DNA of 52,868 nucleotides from the IMG/VR virus record IMGVR_UViG_3300009159_006334, positions 1-52,868 of that record. One strand, written 5' to 3'. The DNA comes from a virus. Below, piece after piece: positions 8,085 through 16,658 of this stretch (positions are counted from its first letter, which is position 1; each line of letters begins with the position of its first letter). Below the pieces are notes generated by a model. That model was not told where the DNA came from. It saw only the letters and a list, made by a program, of their open reading frames with translations, and made no database searches. The translations under genes were made by a program, and so were the position numbers.

Positions 8085-8852
8085 TTAAAATCTTTTTATA
8101 ATATATTTATATAATTCTTCGCTAATTAGTTTATACCCTTCTTTATTTGGGTGTTGTGAAGCTCTAGATTTATATTTTTCATTTTGATATTCCCATATGT
8201 TATTCTTATTGTTCTCATTTAAAAAATCCTTAAATGTTTGTTTATTAAATCCCCAATAATATGCTTTATCAATTATATGAGTAATATCATCTTTTTTATG
8301 TAAATCAATCAACATAGATTCAAAAGAATCACACATAATATACTTCATACCGTAAAACTCAAAAATTTTTTGAATAAAGATAATATAATTTTGATTAACA
8401 ATATTATAATAATTTTGATTAAAAATTTCAGTTATATATAATTGTTTAAACTTAATGAAAAATTTATCAAAATCGATATGTTCGCTTTGATATGAATTTA
8501 AAAATTTATGTGGCTCATCAATTAAGTGCCTGACTGACCATGTAACCCATTCACCACTTGGTAGAAATGGTACCGTGTCTCTTAAAGAAGAACTCCACAT
8601 TATTACTGAGAGGTCTTCTTTTTTGATAACACCATTTTTTAAATCATTTATTACATTATTAAAAATTTTTAAATTTGATAACCCATTAACTCCGTTATTA
8701 ACATGAGGAATATTCATTTTTTTTGAGAGAAAATTAACCCAACTATTATCATTTTGAAATTTAATTTTGTCTTTTTTCGGCAAATTATCTTCAATTTTCC
8801 TATCACATCCTACTCCGGCGGTCCAACTATCCCCGTATGCGTGTAGCATCAT
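8085..8852 (-). CDS. SGNH/GDSL-like hydrolase
   Basis: The 255-residue protein begins MMLHAYGDSWTAGVG, with the block I GDSW nucleophile at S9. It has a block II/III-like NNGVNGLSN (52-60) and a C-terminal SQHPNKEGY (about 232-240), where H234 would be the catalytic histidine. SGNH enzymes are esterases or acetyltransferase partners acting on acylated sugars or lipids. In a sugar-rich operon, de-esterifying a glycan is the simplest guess. It is Asn/Lys/Ile-rich like its neighbour. Two related proteins are encoded on the plus strand (18408-19148 and 26376-27209). Confidence 0.7.
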   Translation of the reverse strand: MMLHAYGDSWTAGVGCDRKIEDNLPKKDKIKFQNDNSWVNFLSKKMNIPHVNNGVNGLSNLKIFNNVINDLKNGVIKKEDLSVIMWSSSLRDTVPFLPSGEWVTWSVRHLIDEPHKFLNSYQSEHIDFDKFFIKFKQLYITEIFNQNYYNIVNQNYIIFIQKIFEFYGMKYIMCDSFESMLIDLHKKDDITHIIDKAYYWGFNKQTFKDFLNENNKNNIWEYQNEKYKSRASQHPNKEGYKLISEELYKYIIKRF

Positions 8853-8854
8853 AT

Positions 8855-9529
8855 TTATTTTTTTAATCGATTAATATTATTACCTTTTACAAATCGTTGT
8901 GAATAGAAGTTTTTAAAGTCTGAATGTAATACTGTTATATCTCGTGTTGTGTAGACTTGTAGCCAAACTCTTCTCGGCTTATTAGATTTATTTTCTTCTG
9001 AGTAGTGTAGGGTTTCTCCATCCCAGACAATAATATCTCCTGCTTTTGAGTAAGCAGTGTTATACTCTTTTGTTTTTTTATTTAGTAACCTAATAGGACC
9101 ATTTTTATCTGTAAAGTCATCTAATACCCAACAACAAGTTATGCTTCGGTACCAGCCTTCAGAAGCCATTCGCGGATTAGGACCATATCCATTATCGCTA
9201 TGAGGATCGAAAGTAAAATTATCGTTAGGTAACTTAACTACTATTTGATCGTTGAATAAATAAATTTCATCAGTATCTAACAGCTCACTTGCTATGTCAT
9301 ACATTAAATCTGAGGTGTAAAATTCAAACAGCTTATCATACTCGGTACTAGCGACATCTAAGCCTGTCCAATACTTCATAAGACCAAACGGACGAGGCTG
9401 TCCTATTAAATTTTCATTAATAGTTCTATTTCTATAATCTAAAGTAATCTCTCTTGCTGTATCTAAAAATTCAAGAGTTAATTTATTGCTAAAAGTAATA
9501 TATCCATTTTCTTCAAATTCTATATTCAT
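8855..9529 (-). CDS. Phytanoyl-CoA dioxygenase (PhyH)-like oxygenase
   Basis: The 224-residue protein shows the PhyH Fe(II)/2OG layout. FTFDPHSDNGYG supplies H110 and D112. GDIIVWDGETLHYSEEN supplies the distal H175. The PRRVWLQVY strand holds the 2OG-binding Arg (186 or 187). The family hydroxylates lipids, amino acids and secondary metabolites. Two nucleotides separate it from the SGNH gene and two from the methyltransferase gene upstream, so it belongs to the same operon. The substrate is unknown. Confidence 0.8.
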   Translation of the reverse strand: MNIEFEENGYITFSNKLTLEFLDTAREITLDYRNRTINENLIGQPRPFGLMKYWTGLDVASTEYDKLFEFYTSDLMYDIASELLDTDEIYLFNDQIVVKLPNDNFTFDPHSDNGYGPNPRMASEGWYRSITCCWVLDDFTDKNGPIRLLNKKTKEYNTAYSKAGDIIVWDGETLHYSEENKSNKPRRVWLQVYTTRDITVLHSDFKNFYSQRFVKGNNINRLKK

Positions 9530-9531
9530 AA

Positions 9532-10104
9532 TTAACTTTTTTTAATCTTGCATACCCAGGAAACATCAGCAAATGCTTCAAAGTTATATGGTATTAATGA
9601 ATTTGCAATTGAACACTTCTCTATATCCTTATCTTGAATCTCTAACCAATCCCATTTCTTATTATAAAACTCTTGTCCGAATATTGCAAAATTAGGGACG
9701 TAGTCGTGTGCCATTATAACATCTCCTTCTTTTAAGAATGCTGAGAAGGTATTAAATTCTTTTGGTTTATCTCCGCCATCGCATAGTAATAGGACTTTAC
9801 CGTGGTTCTGTATTAAACTCTGTAAGTCGTATTCAAAAATATTCATATGGTTTATATTAATACCTTTACTAATTAAGTTATTATGAGTACTATGAGGATC
9901 TTCGATATCAAACGACATCAGCTTATAGCTTAAACTGTGTTCAGCTTTAAAATCATATAAAAATTCAACAAAACCACCTACTGCGGTTCCAATTTCTACA
10001 ATTAAGTCGAAAGGTTCTTCTAATAGAAATTTCTCGAAGACATTCCAAGCATTAAATTGCTGCTGTGCTTTGTATTTGCCTTTATATGTAGAATACATGT
10101 CCAT
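9532..10104 (-). CDS. Class I SAM methyltransferase (Methyltransf_24-like)
   Basis: The 190-residue protein contains motif I as LIVEIGTAVGGFVEFLYD (about 34-51), an acidic SFDIEDPHS second motif, and LLLCDGGDKPKEF followed by GDVIMAHDY. This DGG-K-xEF...HDY pattern is typical of phage and cephalosporin-hydroxylase-like methyltransferases. These act on sugars or small molecules. It lies 40 nt after the fucosyltransferase-like gene. A second member of the same broad class is encoded at 39175-39903. Confidence 0.78.
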   Translation of the reverse strand: MDMYSTYKGKYKAQQQFNAWNVFEKFLLEEPFDLIVEIGTAVGGFVEFLYDFKAEHSLSYKLMSFDIEDPHSTHNNLISKGININHMNIFEYDLQSLIQNHGKVLLLCDGGDKPKEFNTFSAFLKEGDVIMAHDYVPNFAIFGQEFYNKKWDWLEIQDKDIEKCSIANSLIPYNFEAFADVSWVCKIKKS

Positions 10105-10144
10105 AAAATGTAATATAACCTTTTTAGCAATGTTATCAAACTGT

Positions 10145-11188
10145 TTATATGAGTTTTTTAATACCTATGTTAATTTTAATACTATTTTTAGAGCTATTAT
10201 ACTGTTCTAGGATAGTATCCCACTTCTCTTCTGAGATTACTGAGGGCTGCTTTCTATATTCTTCGGCAAATAGGCTCCATGTTGAGGTATTTGACTTTAT
10301 TAAGAATTTACAAAAACTTAAAGCAAATAAATCAACCATATTACATATTGTAAGCTCTTTCTCATCAGTATCGATAATATCTCCAGATAGAGTAAGGAGT
10401 TCTTTAATCTCACCTATTATAGTTTCTTTAAGGATAATATTCTTACCGTATTTTTCGACGTAATATGAAATTAAGTGAAAAGGTAGATCTGTACTAATGT
10501 AGAACTTTTGATTCGGATTTATTTTTAAAAAATTATCAATAATATTAAAATAAACCTCATCATTGATGTAAGGATACCCTTCGTGATTGTATATGTAAAT
10601 TTTACTCCTAAAATCAAGGTAGGATTCTTTTATGTTAGACGATTCAATGTCTATTTTATCTTTGTCGTATGCAACGCCAGAACCTCTTCTAAGATGTATA
10701 CCTATTGCATCCTTAGTAATATCTTTTAAATAGTCTTCTACTAAGTAGTTTTTTATTTTTATATAAGATAACGGACGTATTTTATCTTGATACTGAGTCT
10801 GTAGTGTGTTTAGAAAAGTAGAAGTAAGAAGTTCGCCGCTCTCACTAAATTTACCAAAATCAAAGGTGTACGTTAAGTGATTAAAGTCTGCTAATTGCTT
10901 CGCAGAGTACATATGATGGCAAAAGTCTTCTCGTACTTCCTTAATGTCGGGAGTATTAATAACTTTTTGATCTATGTTTTGTACTAGGGATGTGTAAGGT
11001 AGAAAAATAAAGTCATTGCTAACTTCAGGCCATTCTGTTTGATCCATCAATATACGATAACCTCTTCCTAATGTTTCTCTTAAATAATATGCTATCTCCC
11101 AATTCGCAACCCTATTACCAAAACTTGTATCTAAATTATGCCACATGAATCGTTTGTTGATCCACATTAGCGATTTTTCAGAATCCAT
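10145..11188 (-). CDS. Fucosyltransferase-like protein (GT11/GT23-type HxRRG motif)
   Basis: The 347-residue protein has AIGIHLRRGSGVAYD (about 161-175), the H-x-R-R-G-D/S signature that binds GDP-fucose in alpha-1,2 and alpha-1,6 fucosyltransferases. An F-Y-I-S-T-D strand and, near residues 283-312, a VDLFALSFCKFLIKSNTSTW segment follow; the latter matches the S/T-rich donor pocket. The N-terminal RFMWHNLDTSFGNRV motif fits the start of the same fold. Donor and linkage are inferred from family only. Its ATG overlaps the stop of the 51-residue gene (TAATG), indicating coupled translation. Confidence 0.7.
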   Translation of the reverse strand: MDSEKSLMWINKRFMWHNLDTSFGNRVANWEIAYYLRETLGRGYRILMDQTEWPEVSNDFIFLPYTSLVQNIDQKVINTPDIKEVREDFCHHMYSAKQLADFNHLTYTFDFGKFSESGELLTSTFLNTLQTQYQDKIRPLSYIKIKNYLVEDYLKDITKDAIGIHLRRGSGVAYDKDKIDIESSNIKESYLDFRSKIYIYNHEGYPYINDEVYFNIIDNFLKINPNQKFYISTDLPFHLISYYVEKYGKNIILKETIIGEIKELLTLSGDIIDTDEKELTICNMVDLFALSFCKFLIKSNTSTWSLFAEEYRKQPSVISEEKWDTILEQYNSSKNSIKINIGIKKLI

Positions 11189-11343
11189 TAGCTCTGTGAT
11201 GCCTTTAATAGCTTAATAAATTTGCTTATAATACTGTTTGATTGTACCTTATGCTTATCACTTAAGGGTTTCATTGCTCTTTCCAAGGTAGTTGATTGAT
11301 CTACTTTTTTGTATACTATCTTATTCACTGTAGTCTCTGACAT
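11188..11343 (-). CDS. Small hypothetical protein (51 aa)
   Basis: A 51-codon frame starts MSETTVNKIVYKKVDQSTLE-like (MSETTVNKIVYKKVDQSTT) and ends FIKLLKASQS. Its TAA overlaps the ATG of the fucosyltransferase-like gene by one base, and it starts 8 nt after the Hint protein's stop. That tight packing supports it being real. The protein is basic and probably helical, with no recognisable motif. It fills what would otherwise be a 160 nt gap. Confidence 0.5.
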   Translation of the reverse strand: MSETTVNKIVYKKVDQSTTLERAMKPLSDKHKVQSNSIISKFIKLLKASQS

Positions 11344-11351
11344 AGTAATTA

Positions 11352-13214
11352 TTATTTATTGTGAACTAACACGTTGTTAGCGTAAAAATTATGGTTATCT
11401 TCCACTGTGATGATATAAGTACTAGTACTATCTACATCTAAAAGTTCGATTTGTTTGATTGCAGTCATGCTCATACCGTTTGAAGTATATACTAAATCGC
11501 CTACTTTAATTAACTCAACTTCTCTATCTATACTGTGTATTGTTTTTGTTGATTCAGGATCTAAAGAAGCTAATTTTAAACCGTCTACATAAAAAGGATG
11601 TTCTGGAGTAGCAGTAATTGAAGTTTGATTTGAGAAATGGTAAGTTACTAACTTAGTACTGTTGTTTACTCTACAAGAAATAACTTCTTTAATTTCATTT
11701 GTATTAGTTTCTTCATTATATGAAAGTACTTTCTCGCTTTCTACTATTTCTTCAATATTTTTCTCTGTTCCATCTTCCATCTGCACCTTAGTACCGGCAA
11801 TAAAGCAGTTATGAGCTATTGTAAAGAAAGTACTCATACTAAATCCGTGAATATTCTTAGTTGCTAATATAAAGTTATCTTCTTCCTCAAGGTTTAATGC
11901 ATAAACAGTTTGAGGCTCTTCAAAAATTACTAATTCAATTGAATTTACAGTAACTAGAGTACCATTACTTGAAAGAATTGAGTCTCCGGTCTTAATATCT
12001 AAAACTCTTCGGTATTTTATAGTATTTGTTTCTTTATTATATACTAATAATCTCGTCTCACCTCCTATTACTATCTCTTCACCATCTCCAAAATTTATAG
12101 AGGTCATTTCATTAGTATAAGTTAAGCCGCTATAGATATCAACTAAAGTTGAAATAGTTTCATGTGATCCTTCTGGTAATACGTTACCGCTTATTAACCA
12201 GTCTCTAATAATAGCCTCGTCATCTGTGTTTGGAGCGCTTTCTATAGAGTAAGACTTAAATTTATCGCCTATCTTTACGTCTTTAATTTGAATAGTGTTG
12301 CCTTCTTCGTCTAAAATTTCAGTATCTCCAATAAACCCATGTCTAATATTTTTAACATGGTTTGTTGCAAACTCATAATAATGTTTATTAGATACTTTAT
12401 TAACTAATGATGTATCGTCGAATCCAACTTCAGTCGGTAAATCAAGAACGGCTAAAATTTCATAATCAGCAACAGTACATAAATCTAGATTAGGTCCGTA
12501 TACGATTTGAAATGAACGAACCGAACTAACCTTATTATTATTACTTTCAACTGCAGATGGTGAGTAGTGGTATTGTTGTAATACCAAATTGTGATCATTT
12601 ATTTCTTCTAAGAAAGAATTAAGTCTATTCTGTACTGGTAGTTCGGATTGGCCTATTTTATAAAAGCCGTGTGATTTATGTTCTTCAATTGTTGACTTTA
12701 CAATAACATCCGGAATATTACCTTGATTTAATAAGTTAATATCAAGTGTATTGTAGTCTCCATTCAAGTTAGATGAATGGTAGAAATTAACAATAGATTG
12801 AGAATCGCCTGCATCAGCAAATAACTTTAATAAGTTTAATGTGCCTTTAGCGTATTCAGAATCCAATATTGATGTCTCATCGTACGCCATTCTTAAAACA
12901 AAGGTACTACCGTTATCGTCGATTGCTGGAGGGAAAATACTATCTTCAGGAGTCAAGATTGGATTTAATGTAATAGAAAGAGCGCTTTTCTCTAGGGATT
13001 CTCTTAGTGATTCAATAATAGGGTACTGAATACTATGCTTATACACCACGGTCAATTCCGTAATTGCATTATTGTTTAATATGTTAAAAAATTCAGACCA
13101 ATCGAATACAGATTTTTGAGATTCAATAATACCAGTATCAGTATTTATCTCAATTAAGCGCAAATCGTCGTTTTGGTCTCTAACAAAATCAGCTGAAAAA
13201 AAAGTTCCTTTCAT
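11352..13214 (-). CDS. Structural protein with two C-terminal Hint (intein-like) domains
   Basis: This 620-residue protein starts GTFFSADFVRDQNDDLRLIE, a region I know from T4-like marine phage virion proteins with ATP-grasp-like character (residues 1 to about 290). Two Hint modules follow. The second (about 470-620) looks complete: CFIAGTKVQMEDGTEKNIEE with Cys470, TATPEHPF as the TxxH block B, and a terminal NFYANNVLVHNK with the His-Asn pair. The first (about 293-469) starts GFIGDTEILDEEG, with Gly where Cys1 is expected, and lacks a clear block B His. It still ends in AHN directly before Cys470. So one degenerate and one apparently active Hint lie in tandem. Only one residue follows the last HN, so cleavage rather than splicing is likely. 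A TATTTATA motif lies 16 nt upstream. Confidence 0.8.
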   Translation of the reverse strand: MKGTFFSADFVRDQNDDLRLIEINTDTGIIESQKSVFDWSEFFNILNNNAITELTVVYKHSIQYPIIESLRESLEKSALSITLNPILTPEDSIFPPAIDDNGSTFVLRMAYDETSILDSEYAKGTLNLLKLFADAGDSQSIVNFYHSSNLNGDYNTLDINLLNQGNIPDVIVKSTIEEHKSHGFYKIGQSELPVQNRLNSFLEEINDHNLVLQQYHYSPSAVESNNNKVSSVRSFQIVYGPNLDLCTVADYEILAVLDLPTEVGFDDTSLVNKVSNKHYYEFATNHVKNIRHGFIGDTEILDEEGNTIQIKDVKIGDKFKSYSIESAPNTDDEAIIRDWLISGNVLPEGSHETISTLVDIYSGLTYTNEMTSINFGDGEEIVIGGETRLLVYNKETNTIKYRRVLDIKTGDSILSSNGTLVTVNSIELVIFEEPQTVYALNLEEEDNFILATKNIHGFSMSTFFTIAHNCFIAGTKVQMEDGTEKNIEEIVESEKVLSYNEETNTNEIKEVISCRVNNSTKLVTYHFSNQTSITATPEHPFYVDGLKLASLDPESTKTIHSIDREVELIKVGDLVYTSNGMSMTAIKQIELLDVDSTSTYIITVEDNHNFYANNVLVHNK

Positions 13215-13230
13215 AAAATTACCAGTTTTA

Positions 13231-13238
13231 TATAAATA
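13231..13238 (-). promoter_or_regulatory. Putative late promoter (TATTTATA) of the Hint protein operon
   Basis: The minus strand reads GATATTTATATAAAACTGG, 16 nt before the ATG at 13214. The flanks closely match those of the tube gene motif (GATATTTATATTAAA). It lies in the 67 nt gap after the tandem radical SAM genes and probably drives the operon 13214-4075. Confidence 0.5.
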
Positions 13239-13281
13239 TCTACTAAATTCAAATATTCAAGTCAATTATGTATATATATGT

Positions 13282-14355
13282 CTATACGATCTTCTTTGTT
13301 ATATCTACTACGTCGTGTAAATTGTGATATACCTGCGGCTCAATCCATATCTTCTTAGCTTCTTCAATAAAATCACTGTATTCAGGATGTATTGGATCCC
13401 AGACTTTAACGAATTCGTACTGATTACAGTTAAATGTTCCCCAGTTATTGATTTTAATGAATAAAACAGATGCTTTTTTACCGAATATTCCCCTAATTAA
13501 GTCAGCAAACATCCTCATTTCCTTATAATTAGCTTGTTGAACTACAAAAGACGTTCTTACCTCTTCCAAACTCGGAATTGTACTGATAAATTTAAGGTTC
13601 TTGATTAAATTATCCCAATTACCGTTTAATCTAACCTTATTCTCGTAAGTTTCTCTAGTTGCAGCGTCAATACTGATCTCACACGTCTTTACATACTTGT
13701 GAATGTTCGGCATAGTGTTCCACATCTTCTTAGTCCACATAGATGCATTTGTATGTAAGTGAATACTCTTAAGTTTTGGGTACTCTTCTTTATTAAAAGT
13801 CTGTAAAAAGGTCCTAAATGTGTTTGAGACAAAAGGATCTCCGGATGCAGTGAAGTATAATGTCTTAGCATCCTTTGAAAACAGTCTTTTCATCTCTGTC
13901 ATGGTATCTTCTATCTCTATTAAATTCTCTGGAGTAGCTTTATAGGTCTCTTTTCTGCAAGAAGGACATTTATAATTACAGCTCTTGTCGAAATTATGTT
14001 CTATTTTCTCAGGACCCACTTCCATATAAGGGTCTTGATTAATAAACTTCTCTTTAAACTTATTTGGTAGGTCATCTTTGTGGTAAATTGGGCCTTTAGG
14101 ATCTACCTCGTTAAATTTCAATAGATATGATAAATATGGGCATTGAGTAGCATCACAATGTCTGTATGACCCATCCATTACCGATCTTCTTGATTCTAAA
14201 GAGTCTTCTGAGTTCCAGATCTCACTTAAAGGTTGATTTTCAGGGTTTCTTTTAATTAACCACTCAGGAATACAGAGAAAGTACTGATTTTCTTCATGTA
14301 TATGTAGAAATCTAAAAGGTGCTGTACACACATAATTTTTTAAATCAACTTTCAT
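13282..14355 (-). CDS. Radical SAM protein, tandem copy B
   Basis: The 357-residue protein has the radical SAM iron-sulfur triad CNYKCPSC (C126, C130, C133). It also has a TASGDPF loop in the place of the GGEP motif and the later NASMW and CEISIDAATRETYENK strands. The N-terminus carries extra cysteines: C10 in NYVCTAPF, C28 in FLCIPEWL, and C67/C72 in HCDATQCPYL. This is an N-terminal SPASM/twitch-like cluster site. It is the same length as the next gene and clearly its paralog, but has one Cys where the sister has two adjacent (CC). The start abuts the sister gene's stop exactly. Product unknown. Confidence 0.85.
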   Translation of the reverse strand: MKVDLKNYVCTAPFRFLHIHEENQYFLCIPEWLIKRNPENQPLSEIWNSEDSLESRRSVMDGSYRHCDATQCPYLSYLLKFNEVDPKGPIYHKDDLPNKFKEKFINQDPYMEVGPEKIEHNFDKSCNYKCPSCRKETYKATPENLIEIEDTMTEMKRLFSKDAKTLYFTASGDPFVSNTFRTFLQTFNKEEYPKLKSIHLHTNASMWTKKMWNTMPNIHKYVKTCEISIDAATRETYENKVRLNGNWDNLIKNLKFISTIPSLEEVRTSFVVQQANYKEMRMFADLIRGIFGKKASVLFIKINNWGTFNCNQYEFVKVWDPIHPEYSDFIEEAKKIWIEPQVYHNLHDVVDITKKIV

Positions 14356-15429
14356 CTATATAATCTCCTTTTTTACTTCTATGAATTCATACATGTTATG
14401 AAATACTTGTGTATCTCTCCAAACCTTATTAAATTCCTTCTTAAAAAGATCGTGTTCAGGGTGATTAACATCCCACACTTTCTTAAGCTTAAATTCTCCT
14501 TCAGTAAAAGTATCCCAGTTATTTATTTTACCAAAAAACACATGAACCTTTTTGCCAAAAATTGATTTCATTAGCTTTAAAAATGTTTCCATTTCGGCAT
14601 AATTACTATCCTGTACTACAAATGATGTTTTAATGTACTTTAGTACAGGTATCTTTGATATAAAATGCAAGTTGCCAATTAAATTATCCCAATTACCTCC
14701 TAAACGTGTCTTATTTTCATAAGTCTCTCTAGTACCCGCATCTATGCTTATTTCACAGCTCTTAACATAAGGCCATACATTCTTCATACTATCCCACATC
14801 TTCTCATTCCACATTGATGCATTAGTATGTAAGTGTATGTTCTTTAATTTTGGATATTTCTTAGGGTCGAACGTTCGTAAAAAATCTCTAAAGCCAACTG
14901 ATACGAATGGATCACCACTGCCAGTAATAAACATTGTAGATAGGTACTTTGCGAATTTAGTCTCTATTTCTAAAAGAGTAGCTTTTACTCTTTCAATACC
15001 TTTAGAGTTTTCAACAATTAAATCAACTCGACATGACGGACATTTGTAATTACAAGTTCTATCAAATGCAAATTGAATAACAGAAGGTCCAAGATTCATC
15101 TCACCAGTCTCAGCATTATAGTTATCAGTTATGTAGCTTGGTGTATTCTTTCTTTCTACTATTGGATTTACATTATTTAACTTTTTATCGTTTAATAACT
15201 CGGATAAAAACGGACATTGCTTTTTGTCGCAGTACTTATAGGAGCCATCGTGTATTGATTTTCTTATTTCTTTTGCTTCTTCAGAGTTCCAGACTTCATC
15301 TAACGGCTTTTCCATATCTGGAGCAATATTGTTAGGTAGCCACGTAGGGCAGCACATAAAGATAGCTTGATTATGAATTTCAATATTTACAAACGGAGCT
15401 GTACATATGTAATTTTTTAAGTCTCTCAT
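14356..15429 (-). CDS. Radical SAM protein, tandem copy A
   Basis: The 357-residue paralog of 13282-14355 has core ligands C126, C130 and C133 in CNYKCPSC, a TGSGDPF loop, NASMW, and CEISIDAGTRETYENK. N-terminal auxiliary cysteines are C9 (ICTAPF), C26/C27 (FMCCPTW) and C67/C72 (CDKKQC). The family uses S-adenosylmethionine to start radical chemistry on peptides, sugars or cofactors; the specific reaction is unknown. Neighbours are a GT25, an FkbM methyltransferase and a carbamoyltransferase, so a sugar or glycopeptide substrate is plausible. Its stop (TAG) is followed immediately by the ATG of copy B. Confidence 0.85.
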   Translation of the reverse strand: MRDLKNYICTAPFVNIEIHNQAIFMCCPTWLPNNIAPDMEKPLDEVWNSEEAKEIRKSIHDGSYKYCDKKQCPFLSELLNDKKLNNVNPIVERKNTPSYITDNYNAETGEMNLGPSVIQFAFDRTCNYKCPSCRVDLIVENSKGIERVKATLLEIETKFAKYLSTMFITGSGDPFVSVGFRDFLRTFDPKKYPKLKNIHLHTNASMWNEKMWDSMKNVWPYVKSCEISIDAGTRETYENKTRLGGNWDNLIGNLHFISKIPVLKYIKTSFVVQDSNYAEMETFLKLMKSIFGKKVHVFFGKINNWDTFTEGEFKLKKVWDVNHPEHDLFKKEFNKVWRDTQVFHNMYEFIEVKKEII

Positions 15430-16008
15430 TTATATCAATTTATTTTTTTTAAGTACATACCCATTTGGTGCTATATTTGATTTAAATGTATCTAATTGCC
15501 TAAAAATACTCTCTTCACTACTTTTTATTTTCATTTTCTTTTTATTTACAATAGATAACTCATAATCGTAAGGAAATTTTACCTTTCTACTATTAAAATA
15601 GTCAAGTAACTTAGTAGCACCTTGGTGGGATACAAAGTATGAATAACAACTACCCTCTACTCCTAGGTTGTAAAGGTCAAATTCCTTAAAATTTACTTTT
15701 GTCCAATCGAAGCTACTAACTATATCAATATCGTCTTCTATTATTAATATATCGCTTTTGGATTCAGCTGATAACTTAATCAATGTTAGGTGAGATAAAA
15801 ACGTTGCCATAGTTGCTCTTTGGCTAAAGTCCCACTCGCTTAAATAACTATCAACAAAATACCTTTTTTCCAATTCTACTGTAATATCGCCTGGTTCTAT
15901 TGCGTCAAAGAATTGAAACTCTAGTCCAATCCTATCCTCTATAGATTTCATCCATATTTTTCTACCTTCGTCTGCTTTTAGTGAAATACAGTATGTTTTA
16001 AATTCCAT
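15430..16008 (-). CDS. Glycosyltransferase family 25-like (LPS-type)
   Basis: The 192-residue protein shows the GT25 pattern: YCISLKADEGRKIWM at the start, FQFFDAIEPGD (31-41), ATMATFLSHLTLIKL (about 65-79) and the acidic metal site DILIIEDDIDI (E91, D92, D93). GT25 enzymes add galactose or related sugars to lipooligosaccharide or collagen-type acceptors. It is a little shorter than cellular members. The gene directly abuts its neighbours on both sides (stop|start with no spacer), indicating coupled translation with the FkbM and radical SAM genes. Confidence 0.8.
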   Translation of the reverse strand: MEFKTYCISLKADEGRKIWMKSIEDRIGLEFQFFDAIEPGDITVELEKRYFVDSYLSEWDFSQRATMATFLSHLTLIKLSAESKSDILIIEDDIDIVSSFDWTKVNFKEFDLYNLGVEGSCYSYFVSHQGATKLLDYFNSRKVKFPYDYELSIVNKKKMKIKSSEESIFRQLDTFKSNIAPNGYVLKKNKLI

Positions 16009-16653
16009 CTAAATATACTTATTACCTTTCACTTGAAAGCTATTGTGAATATACAATGCATCGTTATTACTGCTGTATAGCTTGGTGTATCCATACCCGT
16101 ATAACAAATTATCAAAATCTTCGTACGAAGTACCTGATTCATAAAAAACGTCGAATGCGCAAATTTCTGACCAAATGCAGTAGGGTCTGTAGGTACCTAA
16201 CTTACTTAGTATTTTATACTCTGCGCCTTCAGCATCGATGTGTATAAAATTTGGTGTTATATTGTTTTCGTTACAGAATTTATCTAAAATTATACTTTTA
16301 ACAAGGTAGGGTTCACCGTATGTTAGATCAAAGTATTTAGTTGGAATTGGTTTTAGTGTACTGCTAGATATATTCCAATCTTTTTGACCATTAAATGTAT
16401 CAGATGGATAGAATATTATTTCACCTTCAATGTCTGATAATGCATAATGAAAATAATTTATTCCATGATCAATTGCTGTTATGGTATTGCTTTCTTTAAA
16501 TTTCTTATTACATTCAAATGCATAAAATTCTGCATTTGGTAAATGATTCTTAAAGTCGATTGTATCATACAAATCAGAACACCCTATGTTAAAAAAATTT
16601 ATTTTCTTATCATAGAAATTATCTACTAAAAAATCTACACTTAAATCGCTCAT
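16009..16653 (-). CDS. FkbM-family SAM methyltransferase
   Basis: The 214-residue protein carries the FkbM landmarks. FFNIGCSDLYD (20-30) is the SAM loop, FYAFECNK (43-50) is the acidic second motif, ALSDIEGEIIFY follows, and FIHIDAEGAEYKIL (136-149) is the hallmark HIDxEGAE-type motif. FkbM enzymes O-methylate sugars and polyketides. It sits five nt after the NodU-type carbamoyltransferase gene. That pairing is known from Nod-factor and antibiotic sugar tailoring, so a carbamoylated, methylated sugar is a reasonable guess. Confidence 0.85.
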   Translation of the reverse strand: MSDLSVDFLVDNFYDKKINFFNIGCSDLYDTIDFKNHLPNAEFYAFECNKKFKESNTITAIDHGINYFHYALSDIEGEIIFYPSDTFNGQKDWNISSSTLKPIPTKYFDLTYGEPYLVKSIILDKFCNENNITPNFIHIDAEGAEYKILSKLGTYRPYCIWSEICAFDVFYESGTSYEDFDNLLYGYGYTKLYSSNNDALYIHNSFQVKGNKYI

Positions 16654-16658
16654 AATTT

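Noticed and set aside
10149-10463. Plus-strand open frame of about 104 codons
   Set aside because: It lies wholly antisense to the fucosyltransferase-like gene, its product shows no motif, and no promoter-like signal precedes it.
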